64,000 bases of DNA from Streptomyces sp. NBC_01231 (GCA_035999765.1 CP108521.1:8122001-8186000), one strand, 5' to 3'. Counted from the first letter of the stretch, positions 27,200-36,016 are shown. Notes: generated by a model not told the origin, from the sequence alone. Numbers and translations: made by a program.

Positions 27200-27715
27200 T
27201 CAGCGCTCCACGGGGCGTACGGACACCGCTGTCTGAGACAGCGTCCCTTCCACCCAGACCTCGGCCCCGCGGGCGACCGGCGACGGACTCTTCGCGGAGA
27301 GTTTCACCGGCTGCCCGGCCAGATGGACCAGCACCTCGCCGTAGCCGTCGACCGGAATCGCCGTCACCACGGATCCGGAGACGCCGATCAGATCGACGTC
27401 GCGTGGAGCCGCACCGGACCGGTCGCGCAGGAGCACCTGGCTGAGGCGGTAGGCGAGCCAGCCCGTGACGAGCCCGGCTGGCACGCCGATCGCGGTAGCA
27501 CCGACCGCGCCCACACCCGTGGAGCCCATGGCGATAGCACCGGAGAAGCCGAGCATGGAGACGAATCCGGCGACGACCGGCAGCGAGAGCAGCCCGTCGA
27601 AGAGACCGTCCAGCACGCCGACGCCGTCGAAAAGTCCTTCGAGGACGCCGTCGAGGACGAGAGACAGCAAGAGGAGCACGACTCCCGCGATGCCGAGACC
27701 CAGAAACCAGCCCAT
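27200..27715 (-). CDS. NfeD-like membrane protein, copy B
   Basis: A 171-residue partner of the downstream flotillin. Helices are visible at residues 2-20 (GWFLGLGIAGVVLLLLSLVL) and in the middle (VVAGFVSMLGFSGAIAMG and ATAIGVPAGLVTGWLAY). The C-terminal OB-like domain contains VVTAIPVDGYGEVLVHLAGQ. The ATG at 27715 is chosen because homology with copy A starts there; an ATG at 27736 would add seven residues. By eye the two NfeD proteins differ at many positions, unlike the flotillins. Confidence 0.75.
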   Translation of the reverse strand: MGWFLGLGIAGVVLLLLSLVLDGVLEGLFDGVGVLDGLFDGLLSLPVVAGFVSMLGFSGAIAMGSTGVGAVGATAIGVPAGLVTGWLAYRLSQVLLRDRSGAAPRDVDLIGVSGSVVTAIPVDGYGEVLVHLAGQPVKLSAKSPSPVARGAEVWVEGTLSQTAVSVRPVER

Positions 27716-27736
27716 CTGCCCACACCACCCGTCCAT

Positions 27737-28052
27737 CGCGTCGCCGTGCCGTCGGGCGCATGCTCACACGTTTCGGGTGGTACTGACATTGCCCGTTCCC
27801 GGCAATCTTTACGATTCTTTAATGCCGGACTCCGCACCGCCCGGCGTGCTCCCCAGCCGGGGAAACTAGGTTCATGCTTGCCGAGGGGTGCCGAGCCAGG
27901 TTGCCGGAGCATGGCGCAACGTCCCGTTCCCTTGGTAAGCAGCGCCGTCTGCCGTCTGCCGTCTGCCGTCCGCCGCCCTCGCTGTCGGATGACGGGATGC
28001 GTGGTGTTCGTGGGCACGGTGGTCGGCCGTATCTCTTGGTGCGGTGGTTCGG
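27737..28052. other. gap with a short tandem repeat
   Basis: No gene is supported. At 27943-27970 the heptamer GCCGTCT is repeated three times followed by GCCGTCC. Near 27797-27812 the string CCCGGCAATCTTTACG closely resembles the 5' part of the antiporter leader at 20414 (CCCGGCAACCTGTACG), without the 3' core. The promoter of NfeD copy B should lie at the left edge. Confidence 0.4.
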
Positions 28053-28427
28053 TCAGGGGCGCGGGGCGGGGCCCATCTCCGTGCTGAAGACGATCGGCTC
28101 GCTGTCGAACCCTCGGACCATCTTGTGGAACTCCCATGGTCCGGAGGCGTCTCTGACGAACTCCGCGACGGTTCCGGCGGTGGCTCAGGCGAGTTTCGCG
28201 AAGTCGTCCTTGAGTAGCTCCGCATACCCCTCGACGACCAGAACTCCGGCGTTCGACAGGTCGCCGAAGGTCTTGGGCCCGGTGTTCTGGTGGATCGCCA
28301 CGCCCACGACCACTCGTGCGAAGGAGGGAGCGAGGCGATCGAGTTCGAGTGTCATCGCTTCGACGTAGCCGAAGCCCTGGCCGGTCTGGCTGTGCCGGCT
28401 CATGTTGCTGGTGCCGTCCTGGGCGAG

Positions 28428-29902
28428 TTCAATTGGTCGTTGCAACACCGGGCTGTTGCAGCGAGCGTAGCTGCTCTTCGAAGACCTCGGCCGGCGTCCG
28501 CCAACCGAGGATCTTGCGGGGTCTGTTGTTGATCGCCATGGCGACGGCTTCGAGGTCCGTGGACGACCATCGGGAGAGATCGGTGCCCTTCGGGAAGTAC
28601 TGACGCAGCAGCCCGTTCGTGTTCTCGTTCGTCGGTCGTTGCCAGGGCGAGTGCGGATCGGCGAAGAACACCTTCGTCCCGGTGTCGAGAGCGAACTGGG
28701 CATGGCCGGAGAGTTCCTTCCCACGGTCCCAGGTGAGGGTCTTGCGTAGCTGCTCGGGCAGCCGCGTCATTGATGTCGTGAGCGCCGCGTTCATCGCGAT
28801 CGCGCCATAACCCCCGAGTGAGGTGCCGTTCTTCACGCGCGGCATGTCGCCCCAGCCCTCGAGCCGAGGCAGGTGCACGAGGAGCGTGGAGCGGCTGCTG
28901 CGCTCGACCAGCGTGCCGATCGCGGAGCGACCCGTCCCGATGATCAAATCGCCTTCCCAGTGTCCGGGGACCGCGCGGTCCCCTGCCTCGGCGGGGCGTT
29001 CGCTGAGGACGACGTCTGCGGTGACATGCCCCTGCGGCTTGTTCTGTGACCGTGCACGGGGAGTCCGCAGCGCCCGGCCGGTACGCAGACATGTGACCAG
29101 CTCCCGCTTGAGCGCGCCACGACCCTCGATGAACAGCGCCTGGTAGATGGCTTCGTGGCTGATGCGCATGGACTCATCATCGGGGAAGTCGGCATGGAGA
29201 CGGTGTGAGATCTGCTCCGGGCTCCATGCCGTCGCCCATCGTCTGTCCTGCCGATGCGGCTTGTTCAGCCCCTTCCACGCGGGCGTCTTGGGACCGGTGA
29301 CGATCGTGCCGTCGGGACGACGGACACTGCCGGCGAGCCGGTCCTGCACGTACTCACGCAGCCGCTCGTTGCCCACCAGCTTCGCCGTCTTCGGGCGCTT
29401 CGCGGCCTGCTGTGCCTTCCACTGCGCCACCACGGCGCGGTAGACCGGCTTGCCGCCCCTGGTCGCAGCGTTTCGGCGCAGTTCACGAGAGACGGTCCCA
29501 GGGTCGCGGCCGATCGTGAGAGCGATCTCGCGCACGCCCTTGTCCTGGGCCTTGAGCAGCGCGATCTCCTCGCGCTCGGCGAACGACAGGTACCGGCCGG
29601 TGGGCTCGTCCAGGCTCAGCGGCGTCATCCCGCCAGCGTGTCGAAACCATCGGATCCCGACCGGTGCCGACACGCCGACCCCTTCGGCGGCCTGGACCGT
29701 TGTGACCCCGGACGCGATCAGGCGCCAGAACTCCCGTTGCACAGCACGCGACGGCTCCGGCCGGCCGGGCGAGCGCATCGGCGCCCGCATCGCCCGATCC
29801 GCGGCCCACTGCGTCGCGCCCCGGCCGGCGCCTGCGGCATCGGCTTCCTCGGTCGTCCCATCCAACACCTCCGTGACCAAGGTGTTGCGACGACCAGTTG
29901 AA
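28428..29902 (-). mobile_element. IS30-family insertion sequence in terD
   Basis: A 1475-bp element bounded by imperfect terminal inverted repeats. The left end reads TTCAATTGGTCGTTGCAACA; the right end, on the other strand, reads TTCAACTGGTCGTCGCAACA. It encodes one intact transposase. A target duplication could not be assigned with confidence, as the flanks share only a short CTC/AGG-like similarity. Confidence 0.85.
28429..29868 (-). CDS. IS30-family transposase
   Basis: A DDE transposase of about 479 residues. It has an N-terminal helix-turn-helix (SFAEREEIALLKAQDKGVRE) and the IS30 signature IGRDPGTVSRELRRN. The catalytic core follows with GHWEGDLIIGTGRSAIGTLV (first Asp), TWDRGKELSGHAQ (second) and SPWQRPTNENTNGLLRQYFP (Glu). 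The open frame extends beyond the right inverted repeat, so an internal GTG at 29868 or TTG nearby is the likely start. The stop codon lies in the left repeat. It appears intact, so the element may be active. Confidence 0.85.
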   Translation of the reverse strand: MLDGTTEEADAAGAGRGATQWAADRAMRAPMRSPGRPEPSRAVQREFWRLIASGVTTVQAAEGVGVSAPVGIRWFRHAGGMTPLSLDEPTGRYLSFAEREEIALLKAQDKGVREIALTIGRDPGTVSRELRRNAATRGGKPVYRAVVAQWKAQQAAKRPKTAKLVGNERLREYVQDRLAGSVRRPDGTIVTGPKTPAWKGLNKPHRQDRRWATAWSPEQISHRLHADFPDDESMRISHEAIYQALFIEGRGALKRELVTCLRTGRALRTPRARSQNKPQGHVTADVVLSERPAEAGDRAVPGHWEGDLIIGTGRSAIGTLVERSSRSTLLVHLPRLEGWGDMPRVKNGTSLGGYGAIAMNAALTTSMTRLPEQLRKTLTWDRGKELSGHAQFALDTGTKVFFADPHSPWQRPTNENTNGLLRQYFPKGTDLSRWSSTDLEAVAMAINNRPRKILGWRTPAEVFEEQLRSLQQPGVATTN

Positions 29903-30280
29903 TCCACCCTGTGAGCGGCTGTCGAAGTGGACGATGTACACCGGCCGCCCGTAGGGGGCGTCCGCCGAGTAGGCGGCGGCGATGATGTCGAGATGATGAG
30001 GAGGCTGATTCAGGGGACTCGGTCCCACTTGAGCCGCACCTCGACCTTCTCCAGCCCGTTGCTGCGATTGCTCACCGAATTGCCGCCTCTTTCGCTGTCG
30101 AGCCACCGCGCGATGTCTTCCAGGTGGTCGCAGGTTGTCTGCCGACGCGGCGCACGCCACGCCCTGTGCGTGAACGCGGGCAAGCCGTCGTCCGTATGAA
30201 GCGGGAAGCCCACAGGTTCGAGGAGTTGTCGGATGTCCCGGAGGTGCCGCGGCGGCGGAGCGTGCCGGGGAGGTCACCTG

Positions 30281-31051
30281 ATGCAGAACCGGGAGGGCGC
30301 CCGTGCCCCGCGTCTGCTGCGGGCCGGTGTCTTCGCGGCTGTCTGCGTGGTGACGACGGCGCTGGGCCACGCCGTGATGTCCGGTGACGTCCTGCCCTGG
30401 TGGACCCTGGGATCGGCGTTGGCGGGGACGGCCTGGGGCGCCTGGTGGTTGACCGGCGGGGAACGCGGGGCCGCCGCCGTGGTCGGCGCCACCGTCGTCG
30501 CGCAGGGGTTGCTGCACCTCTTGTTCGATCTGGCCCACGTGTTCGTCCGTGGACGGGCCGACCTACCGCCCGTCGGACAGGCCCCGGGCATGGACCACGG
30601 GATCATGTTCACCCATTCCGGCATGGCCGTGCAGATGGACCATTCGGATGCGGGCCTCGCCCTGGGGCACGCCGGGACGCCCGGAGCCCCTTTCGCTCCG
30701 CTCCTCGAGTCCGTCGTGGCTCAACAGGGCTCCGGCGGGATGTACTTGGCGCATCTGTCGGCCGCCGTCGTGTGCGGACTGTGGCTGTGGCGAGGCGAGG
30801 CGGCCGCCCACCAGGTGGGCCGGGCCCTGGCCGTGGTGTTGTTCGCGCCGCTGCGACGGATCTGCCGCGTGCTCGCGCACCCCGCCCTCGACCGGCGGGC
30901 CCCCTCGGTATGCGCAGCCATGACCGAGGGGGAGACGGCGCGGACCGCGCCCGTACTGCTGAGGCATGCCGTCGTCCGCAGAGGGCCGCCGTCGGCGGGT
31001 TCAGCAGTCGTTCGTCTGCCTGCCGGCCCCCTGCCCGTCGTACGGCCCTGA
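30281..31051 (+). CDS. membrane protein with His/Met-rich loop, probably copper-linked
   Basis: A 256-residue protein with about four hydrophobic segments (VFAAVCVVTTALGHAVM, WWTLGSALAGTAWGAWWL, VVGATVVAQGLLHLLFDL and LAHLSAAVVCGLWLW). Between the third and fourth lies a loop rich in His and Met (MDHGIMFTHSGMAVQMDHSD), a likely copper-binding patch. The ATG at 30281 follows GGGGAGG. It is the distant relative of the protein encoded at 41009-42346 and stands before a SOD-like lipoprotein and CopC. This context suggests copper handling at the membrane. The family name is not known to me. Confidence 0.65.
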   Translation: MQNREGARAPRLLRAGVFAAVCVVTTALGHAVMSGDVLPWWTLGSALAGTAWGAWWLTGGERGAAAVVGATVVAQGLLHLLFDLAHVFVRGRADLPPVGQAPGMDHGIMFTHSGMAVQMDHSDAGLALGHAGTPGAPFAPLLESVVAQQGSGGMYLAHLSAAVVCGLWLWRGEAAAHQVGRALAVVLFAPLRRICRVLAHPALDRRAPSVCAAMTEGETARTAPVLLRHAVVRRGPPSAGSAVVRLPAGPLPVVRP

Positions 31052-31245
31052 AGCACCCTTTCCGGTGTCGAGCCCGGGTGATGGGCCGGGGCAGGCGCAT
31101 GGCCGACGTGCCCGTTCACGCGCGTCGGCCGTCCACTTCGGCTTCGGCGTGCCCTTCGTCCGGCGCGCGAGCTGTTCGGTGTCCGCCGAAAGCGCCGCGT
31201 CCTGGCGGGGCTCGGCAGCCCGCCCATCGATCGGGAGATCTTTTG

Positions 31246-31905
31246 ATGCACCACCTCATATCCGTGCCCGCACACGCGGCCAGTGATCCGCGGTCCCCCC
31301 GGCCCCTCGGCCGTGGACCCCGGCTCGTCGTCTTCGGCGTCCTCCTGGCCGCCACGTCCGTCCTGCTGTCCGGCTGCGGCGGCGACTCGGCAGACCACGC
31401 CTCGACCCAAGCTGACTCCTCGGCCTCCTCCTCGTCCTCCGCCAAGGGCATGGACGGGATGGCGGAGATGGACATGGGGGACCCGTCCGCCACCCCCGCC
31501 GACAAAATCCCCGGAGCGACCGTGGTCAAGGGCGCCTTCACGCTTCTTGACACCCGCCCGCCGGGCATGGACGACGTCGAGGGCAGCGCCTGGCTCGCGC
31601 AAGGCTCCAAGGGCACCACCGTGACCGTGTCCCTGACCGGTCTCAAGCCCGGCGCCTCCTACATGGGCCATCTGCACGCCCAGCACTGCTCCGCCAAGAA
31701 CGGCGGGGAGCACTTCCGGTTCGAGAAGGGCGGCGCGACCACGCCCCCCAACGAGGTGCACCTGATGTTCACCGCCGACAAGTCCGGGATGGGAATGACA
31801 ACGGTGAACAACTCCCGCAAGACCGGCAAGGACGCGGTCGCGATCGTCGTCCACCCCAGCGAGGCACAGGACAACCGGATCGCATGCGCGGACTTCGACT
31901 TCTGA
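31246..31905 (+). CDS. secreted lipoprotein with Cu/Zn-superoxide-dismutase-like domain
   Basis: A 219-residue exported lipoprotein. A signal peptide with lipobox LLSGCGGD places the lipidated Cys at about residue 44. A Ser-rich linker and a Met-rich stretch (KGMDGMAEMDMGD) follow, then a beta-rich domain with SYMGHLHAQHCSAKNGGEHF, reminiscent of the metal-binding HVH region of SodC, and VAIVVHPSEAQDNRIACADF. Not all copper and zinc ligands of true SodC are obvious, so it may be a copper-binding rather than catalytic protein. Its stop lies inside the start of the copC gene, so the two are coupled. Confidence 0.65.
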   Translation: MHHLISVPAHAASDPRSPRPLGRGPRLVVFGVLLAATSVLLSGCGGDSADHASTQADSSASSSSSAKGMDGMAEMDMGDPSATPADKIPGATVVKGAFTLLDTRPPGMDDVEGSAWLAQGSKGTTVTVSLTGLKPGASYMGHLHAQHCSAKNGGEHFRFEKGGATTPPNEVHLMFTADKSGMGMTTVNNSRKTGKDAVAIVVHPSEAQDNRIACADFDF

Positions 31906-32474
31906 GGGCGGCGGCAGGACCGCTCGGGTGCGCGGGTGTGCTGCTGCTTCTCGGCGGCACACCCGCGTACGCCCACACCGCACTCGAGGACGCCACACCG
32001 GCACCAGGCGCCAAGGTCGCGGCCGGGACCGACGTCGTCGCGCTGACCTTCAAAGACCCGAAGTCCGGCGTCCCGCCGAAGATCGGAATGGTCGGAGCCG
32101 ACGGCACGACCGTCCCGGTCGGAGCGCCGGTCGTCACCGACGGCGGCACCGCGTGCGCCGCGGTCTCCCCGCTGCCCGTGGGTGTCGTCACTCTCACCTA
32201 CACGGTTACGGCCGGCGACGGGGACGCCCAGACCAGCGCGTTCCAGTTCGAGGTCGTGGACGGTGCCAAGCCCGTCGAGCCCCCGTCCGCCTGCGCCGAT
32301 CTGAGCCTGCCGGCTCCGGACACCGGCGGTGCCGACACCGTCCTGGGCCTCGGACGCACCACCGCGACGGCCGTTCTCGCCGGGGCCGTCGCCGCGATCG
32401 CGGGCGGAGGGGTCGTCGCCATCCGCAGACGACGCCGAACAGGACTGCCGGCGGAAGGGGGAGCCGCCGAGTGA
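31884..32474 (+). CDS. CopC-domain copper-binding protein with C-terminal anchor
   Basis: This 196-residue exported protein has a signal peptide ending TPAYA, so the mature chain begins with His31. That is the copper-binding N-terminal His of CopC (HTALEDATPAPGAKV). The beta-sandwich continues to about residue 125. A linker with LPAPDTGG and then a helix (TATAVLAGAVAAIAGGGVVA) followed by RRRRR gives a cell-surface anchor, possibly sortase-like though not canonical. It overlaps the SOD-like gene by 22 bp. Function is likely periplasmic-side copper binding, in line with the other copper genes at 38.9-42.3 kb. Confidence 0.8.
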   Translation: MRGLRLLRAAAGPLGCAGVLLLLGGTPAYAHTALEDATPAPGAKVAAGTDVVALTFKDPKSGVPPKIGMVGADGTTVPVGAPVVTDGGTACAAVSPLPVGVVTLTYTVTAGDGDAQTSAFQFEVVDGAKPVEPPSACADLSLPAPDTGGADTVLGLGRTTATAVLAGAVAAIAGGGVVAIRRRRRTGLPAEGGAAE

Positions 32475-32756
32475 CCTGAAGCCCGTTCATCTCGCGGGCC
32501 GCGCTCAGCCGGGTGCGGCCCGAGCGGGTTTCCGCGACACGCGAGTGATCCTGCTTCGCGCCATGGCCCCAGATCAGAGGCTGGTGGGCCGTCAGGCGGT
32601 GCTCAGCAGGTTTGCCGGCTTGGCGCGGTTCCTTACGCGGCATTGGCAGGCCGTTGACGTGCACTGTGGCAGGGGCGAGATTGCCGGGTGTCGGCAAACT
32701 CGTCTGCTGGTCGACGGGTGCTCACACGGTCGCCGCGACAGGCGTGCCGGGCCGAG

Positions 32757-33194
32757 CTACTCGTCGCCGCCTCGGGGGCGCAGCGGGGAGGGAAACGCGC
32801 CCTCGGTCGTCGCCGGCTCGAAGATGCTTTCCGACTGTCCTGCCGTGGGGGTGTTCTGTTCCTCGGAGAGTCCCGGCGCGCCCCGGGGCAGCAAGGAGAA
32901 GATTCCCAGCAGTGCGACGATGGCGGCGACCGTGCCGAGGGCGCGGAGCCCTCTGCGGACCCTTTCCCGGGTGCTCAGGTCCTGCCATGCCGGTCCGGGC
33001 CAGTCGTCGTCCGGTTGCCAGAAGGCACCGACGGAGTCGGCTTGGCCGACAGGGGGGCCGGCGCTCAGAAGCAGCCGTTCCTGTGCTGAGGGTTCCCGTG
33101 ATGCGGAGCGTCGAATGGCTTCTTCGCTGTCGTTGAGGAACTTCAGCCAGATGCTCTCGGGATCGGTGGGGCCGGTGGGCTCGGGCGCAGTCAC
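32757..33194 (-). CDS. hypothetical single-helix membrane protein
   Basis: A 145-residue protein. A soluble N-terminal part begins MTAPEPTGPTDPESIWLKFL and contains a DLSTRERVRRGLRALG segment. One helix follows (GTVAAIVALLGIFSLLP, around 87-104), then a Pro/Glu-rich tail. The pattern recurs in Streptomyces proteins of unknown function. A perfect TTGCA-CAG-TGCAA palindrome lies 144 bp upstream. The 282-bp gap between this gene and copC contains a degenerate piece like the antiporter leader (TGCCGCGTAAGGAAC on the minus strand). Confidence 0.55.
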   Translation of the reverse strand: MTAPEPTGPTDPESIWLKFLNDSEEAIRRSASREPSAQERLLLSAGPPVGQADSVGAFWQPDDDWPGPAWQDLSTRERVRRGLRALGTVAAIVALLGIFSLLPRGAPGLSEEQNTPTAGQSESIFEPATTEGAFPSPLRPRGGDE

Positions 33195-33337
33195 GGTGCC
33201 TGCCCATCTCCCTTCTGGCCGGATCCGGGGGCCTGCCGACGGCCAGTACGCCGTTTCGTTGCCGCATCAAATGGGCCAGTTCACTCCTGGGCGCCGGAGC
33301 GGCGACCGGCCGTCGGCTCGGCTCCCCCACACAATCA

Positions 33338-33350
33338 TTGCACAGTGCAA
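33338..33350. promoter_or_regulatory. palindromic operator site 1, perfect
   Basis: TTGCACAGTGCAA, a perfect 5-3-5 palindrome. It lies upstream of the minus-strand gene at 32757-33194, in a 340-bp region without other genes. Confidence 0.65.
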
Positions 33351-33535
33351 AATGAGAGCGCCAGTCCATGTGTCGCTTCATGGGGAGGCTTTGCCCGCGC
33401 TTGAGCCGCAGCGGATCTGGATGCGTCGTGTGCACGAGACAGGGAACGCGTCCCCCGGGCTCGGGGAGATCATCGTCGCCCCGCAGGAGGAAGGCGCCGC
33501 CGGATACGGCTCCTTGTGTGTCTCCGGCCAGGGCG

Positions 33536-34057
33536 TCACCTACGTCTGCGGCTCTGCGGGCGGTGTCCGTCGGCAGCTTCGAGGCGGACGAACGGTATGG
33601 CCCGGCCCGCGTCGCGGAACGACGTCTCGCTGCCGTCGGCGGGCAGGCCCATGAACGCGCAGAGGCGGCGGGCGGTACGGGGATGCCGGCGGGCGTAGTC
33701 CGCCATGATCTGGGCGCCGTCGTCGGGGGAGAGGAAGTGGGCGGTGACGGCGTGGTAGCTGCTGCCGACCTGGATGACGGTCTTCGGGTGTGCGCGCAGG
33801 TTGCGGTACCAGTCCGAACCGGGGCCGAAGCCGGAGGCGACGGTCCAGCCGGGGCGCAGGGTCTCGTGCGCCACGACTTCGAGGACGACGTGGCGGTCGA
33901 GGCCCGTCGTGCGGCCGACGTGGTGCAGGAGAAGAAACCGCCTGCCGAGAACCGGCCCGAGTCCGGCGCGGAAGAGGAGGACAGGTGCGCGCGCGACCAG
34001 GCGCCGCCAGCCGGTGGGGAGTTGAGGGCGCGTGCCATGGGTTCCTCTGTGGGGCAT
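33536..34057 (-). CDS. deazaflavin (F420)-type nitroreductase family protein
   Basis: A 173-residue protein of the DUF385 / F420H2-dependent split-barrel family. It shows the N-terminal RFLLLHHVGRTTGLDRHVVLEV segment, GFGPGSDWYRNLRAHPKTVIQVG (the typical SDWYRNL motif) and DYARRHPRTARRLCAFMGLP. These enzymes bind coenzyme F420 and reduce diverse small molecules. The ATG at 34057 is chosen from the family start and a GGAAGG site. It is divergent from the phosphatase gene, and operator site 2 lies between them. Confidence 0.75.
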   Translation of the reverse strand: MPHRGTHGTRPQLPTGWRRLVARAPVLLFRAGLGPVLGRRFLLLHHVGRTTGLDRHVVLEVVAHETLRPGWTVASGFGPGSDWYRNLRAHPKTVIQVGSSYHAVTAHFLSPDDGAQIMADYARRHPRTARRLCAFMGLPADGSETSFRDAGRAIPFVRLEAADGHRPQSRRRR

Positions 34058-34147
34058 CGTCGCCTTCCAGGAGTGTCGTCGGAGGTGCCGCTGTTCGGCC
34101 TCGATTGGGTAAAGGGCGGGTTGGGGGTCGCTTCGGCACAACAACCA

Positions 34148-34160
34148 TTGCATAGTCTAA
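34148..34160. promoter_or_regulatory. palindromic operator site 2, imperfect
   Basis: TTGCATAGTCTAA matches TTGCA-N3-TGCAA at all but two of the defined positions. It sits between the divergent nitroreductase (91 bp) and phosphatase (67 bp) genes, so it could control both, and the MarR gene downstream of the phosphatase. Confidence 0.5.
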
Positions 34161-34226
34161 ATGCGAGAGCGCGTCGGCGGAGAGAAGGCCGCTCTCGAGC
34201 GCCGCGACCACTTCAGGAGGACGTCC

Positions 34227-35315
34227 ATGATCATGAGCCGGCAGGCCTCCGGATCCCGGCTCCTGTCCTGGCTGCCTGTGACCGCGATGGGCGTGGTGGC
34301 CGTGGCGGACGTGGTGGCGGGCCCCGGGGTGGGCTTCCTGCCGCTGGTCTCGCTCGGGCCCGCCTTCGCCGGGCTGGTCGGAGGCTGGCGGCGTACCGCA
34401 CTGATCGGCGTGCTGGCGCTGGTGCTCTGCCTGGCTCTCGGGCTGTACGACGGCCTCTTCGCAGGACGCCGCGGGTTCACCGCCCTGATCTCGGTGGCCG
34501 GGGTCACGGGCGCGGGCGTCGCGGCCGCCGTGACGCGTTCGCGGCGCGAGGCCGAGCTGGCCAGCGTGCGGTCGATCGCGGAGGTGGCCCAGCGGGTGCT
34601 GCTGCGCCCGGTACCGCGGACGGCCGGCCCGCTGCAGGCGGCGGTCTCCTATACCTCCGCCGTCGCGGAGGCGCGCATCGGCGGGGATCTGTACGAGGTG
34701 GTCGCCTCCCCGCACGGTGTCCGGGTCATCGTGGGCGACGTCCAGGGCAAGGGGCTGGCCGCGGTGGAGACGGCCGCCGTGGTGCTCGGAGCCTTCCGGG
34801 AGGCGGCCCACGACGAGAGCGACCTGATGGGGCTGGGGGAGCGGCTGGAGCGCAGCGTGGCCCGTGAGCTGGAGGGTGAGAAGTTCGTCACTGCCGTCCT
34901 CGCCGAGATCGGTTCGGCCGGCGGGGCTGTCTTCCTGAACTACGGTCATCCGCCTCCCATGGTCGTACGCCAGGACGGCACGGTGGACTTCCCGCAGCCG
35001 CCCGCCTACGCGCTGCCGCTCGGCCTGGGGGTCCACGGGGCCGAGGGGCCCGAGCCCTACCGGGTGGACTTCGAGCCCGGAGCGCAACTCCTGCTGTACA
35101 CCGACGGCGTCAGCGAGGCCCGGGACGAGCGGGGGGCCTTCTACCCGCTCGCCGACCGGGCGTACCTGCTCAAGGACCCCGACGCGCAGCTGGCCCTCGA
35201 AGCCCTGCGGGAGGATCTGATGCGGCATGCGGCGGGCCCTCCGCACGACGACGCGGCCATGCTCCTGCTGCGCTTCCATGGTCATGGGAAGGGAAAATCT
35301 GTTCGCGACGCGTGA
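34227..35315 (+). CDS. SpoIIE-type PP2C phosphatase with membrane domain
   Basis: A 362-residue protein with an N-terminal membrane domain of about four helices (residues 10-105) and a short linker helix. A PP2C/SpoIIE domain follows with VAEARIGGDLYEVVA, VIVGDVQGKGLAAVETA and LLYTDGVSEARDERG. The metal-binding Asp residues of the PPM fold are present. Such proteins dephosphorylate STAS anti-anti-sigma factors. The STAS gene at 37908-38345, possibly controlled by the same operator, is a candidate partner. The start at 34227 has a perfect AGGAGG site. It probably forms an operon with the MarR gene 34 bp downstream. Confidence 0.9.
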   Translation: MIMSRQASGSRLLSWLPVTAMGVVAVADVVAGPGVGFLPLVSLGPAFAGLVGGWRRTALIGVLALVLCLALGLYDGLFAGRRGFTALISVAGVTGAGVAAAVTRSRREAELASVRSIAEVAQRVLLRPVPRTAGPLQAAVSYTSAVAEARIGGDLYEVVASPHGVRVIVGDVQGKGLAAVETAAVVLGAFREAAHDESDLMGLGERLERSVARELEGEKFVTAVLAEIGSAGGAVFLNYGHPPPMVVRQDGTVDFPQPPAYALPLGLGVHGAEGPEPYRVDFEPGAQLLLYTDGVSEARDERGAFYPLADRAYLLKDPDAQLALEALREDLMRHAAGPPHDDAAMLLLRFHGHGKGKSVRDA

Positions 35316-35349
35316 GTGAGCAGGTGCTTCGGCGCGATAGAAAGGAGGT

Positions 35350-35880
35350 ATGCCGCAGCACGAGAGCCCCGTGGGGGCCATGGACGATGTCGACGAGGTC
35401 ACCCGAGCGGTGCTGACCGCGTCCCGGTTGCTGGTGGCCGTCTCCGCCCGCTCGATCGCAGCGGTCGAGGAGAGAGTGACCCTCGCGCAGTTCCGGATGC
35501 TCGTCGTGCTCTCCAGCCGGGGGGCGACGAAGCTGGTCGCCCTGGCCGAACTGCTCCAGGTGGCGCCGTCGACGGCCATGCGCATGGTGGACCGGCTCAT
35601 CGCCGCCGGGCTCGCCGACCGCCAGACCAACCCCGGCAACCGCCGCGAGACCCTGCTGCAGCTCACCGACGAGGGGCGGCGCACCGTCGAGGAGGTCACC
35701 GCCCGGCGGCGTGAGGAGATCGCCGCGATCGTCGCACGGCTCAGGCCGACGCAGCGGCTGGCGCTCGTCGAGGCCCTCGGAGCCTTCAACGAGGCGGGCG
35801 GGGAGCCGCCCGCCCCAGACATGGACGATCCGGAACCGCATCCGCTCGGCTGGGGGGCGGACGTGGCCAGAGAGGCGTAA
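35350..35880 (+). CDS. MarR-family transcriptional regulator
   Basis: A 176-residue dimeric winged-helix regulator. The DNA-binding region shows TLAQFRMLVVLSSRGATKLV, then the recognition helix LLQVAPSTAMRMVDRLIAAG and the wing RQTNPGNRRETLLQLTDEG. The C-terminal dimerisation helix carries a Pro-rich tail. An AAAGGAGGT site precedes the ATG. As the only dedicated transcription factor in this block, it is the best candidate to bind the TTGCA-N3-TGCAA palindromes, whose size fits a MarR dimer. No conserved redox cysteine is present, so a small-molecule signal is more likely than oxidation. Confidence 0.9.
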   Translation: MPQHESPVGAMDDVDEVTRAVLTASRLLVAVSARSIAAVEERVTLAQFRMLVVLSSRGATKLVALAELLQVAPSTAMRMVDRLIAAGLADRQTNPGNRRETLLQLTDEGRRTVEEVTARRREEIAAIVARLRPTQRLALVEALGAFNEAGGEPPAPDMDDPEPHPLGWGADVAREA

Positions 35881-35951
35881 GCCCCCGGCCGCCTTCGCCC
35901 TGCGCCGGCCGAAAGGCGGACGGGCCCGCCCTTCCCGGACTTCCCGGCCTT

Positions 35952-35964
35952 TTGCATAATGCAA
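35952..35964. promoter_or_regulatory. palindromic operator site 3, perfect
   Basis: TTGCATAATGCAA, identical to site 7. Flanking bases extend the symmetry to CTTTTGCATAATGCAAAG. It lies 53 bp upstream of the membrane-protein gene at 36017. Confidence 0.7.
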
Positions 35965-36016
35965 AGAAAGTGCGAGCGCGGTTCGCCGCATCGGGTCGGG
36001 AGAGGGGGAGTGGCGC

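Larger units (their letters stand above)
28053..30075 (-). pseudogene. terD-like tellurium/stress-resistance gene, disrupted
   Basis: Read from 30075 on the minus strand, the gene opens VSNRSNGLEKVEVRLKWD, the TerD start, with an AGAGGCGG site. A one-base shift then breaks the frame before SPLNQPPHHLDIIAAAYSAD. An IS30-family element (28428-29902) interrupts it after VHFDSRSQ. The rest continues from about 28425 with GTSNMSRHSQTGQGFGY, and a second frameshift follows DDFAKLA, after which VAEFVRDASGPWEFHKMVRG leads to the stop at 28053. TerD domains bind calcium and act in membrane stress responses. With two frameshifts and an insertion the gene is dead. Confidence 0.85.

Noticed and set aside
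27943..27970. tandem heptamers as a CRISPR or phase-variation tract
   Set aside because: Four short direct copies without spacers and not within a gene or clear promoter.
28425..29905. clear target-site duplication around the IS30-family element
   Set aside because: Flanks share only scattered similarity; the original terD sequence is itself altered, so the duplication cannot be defined.
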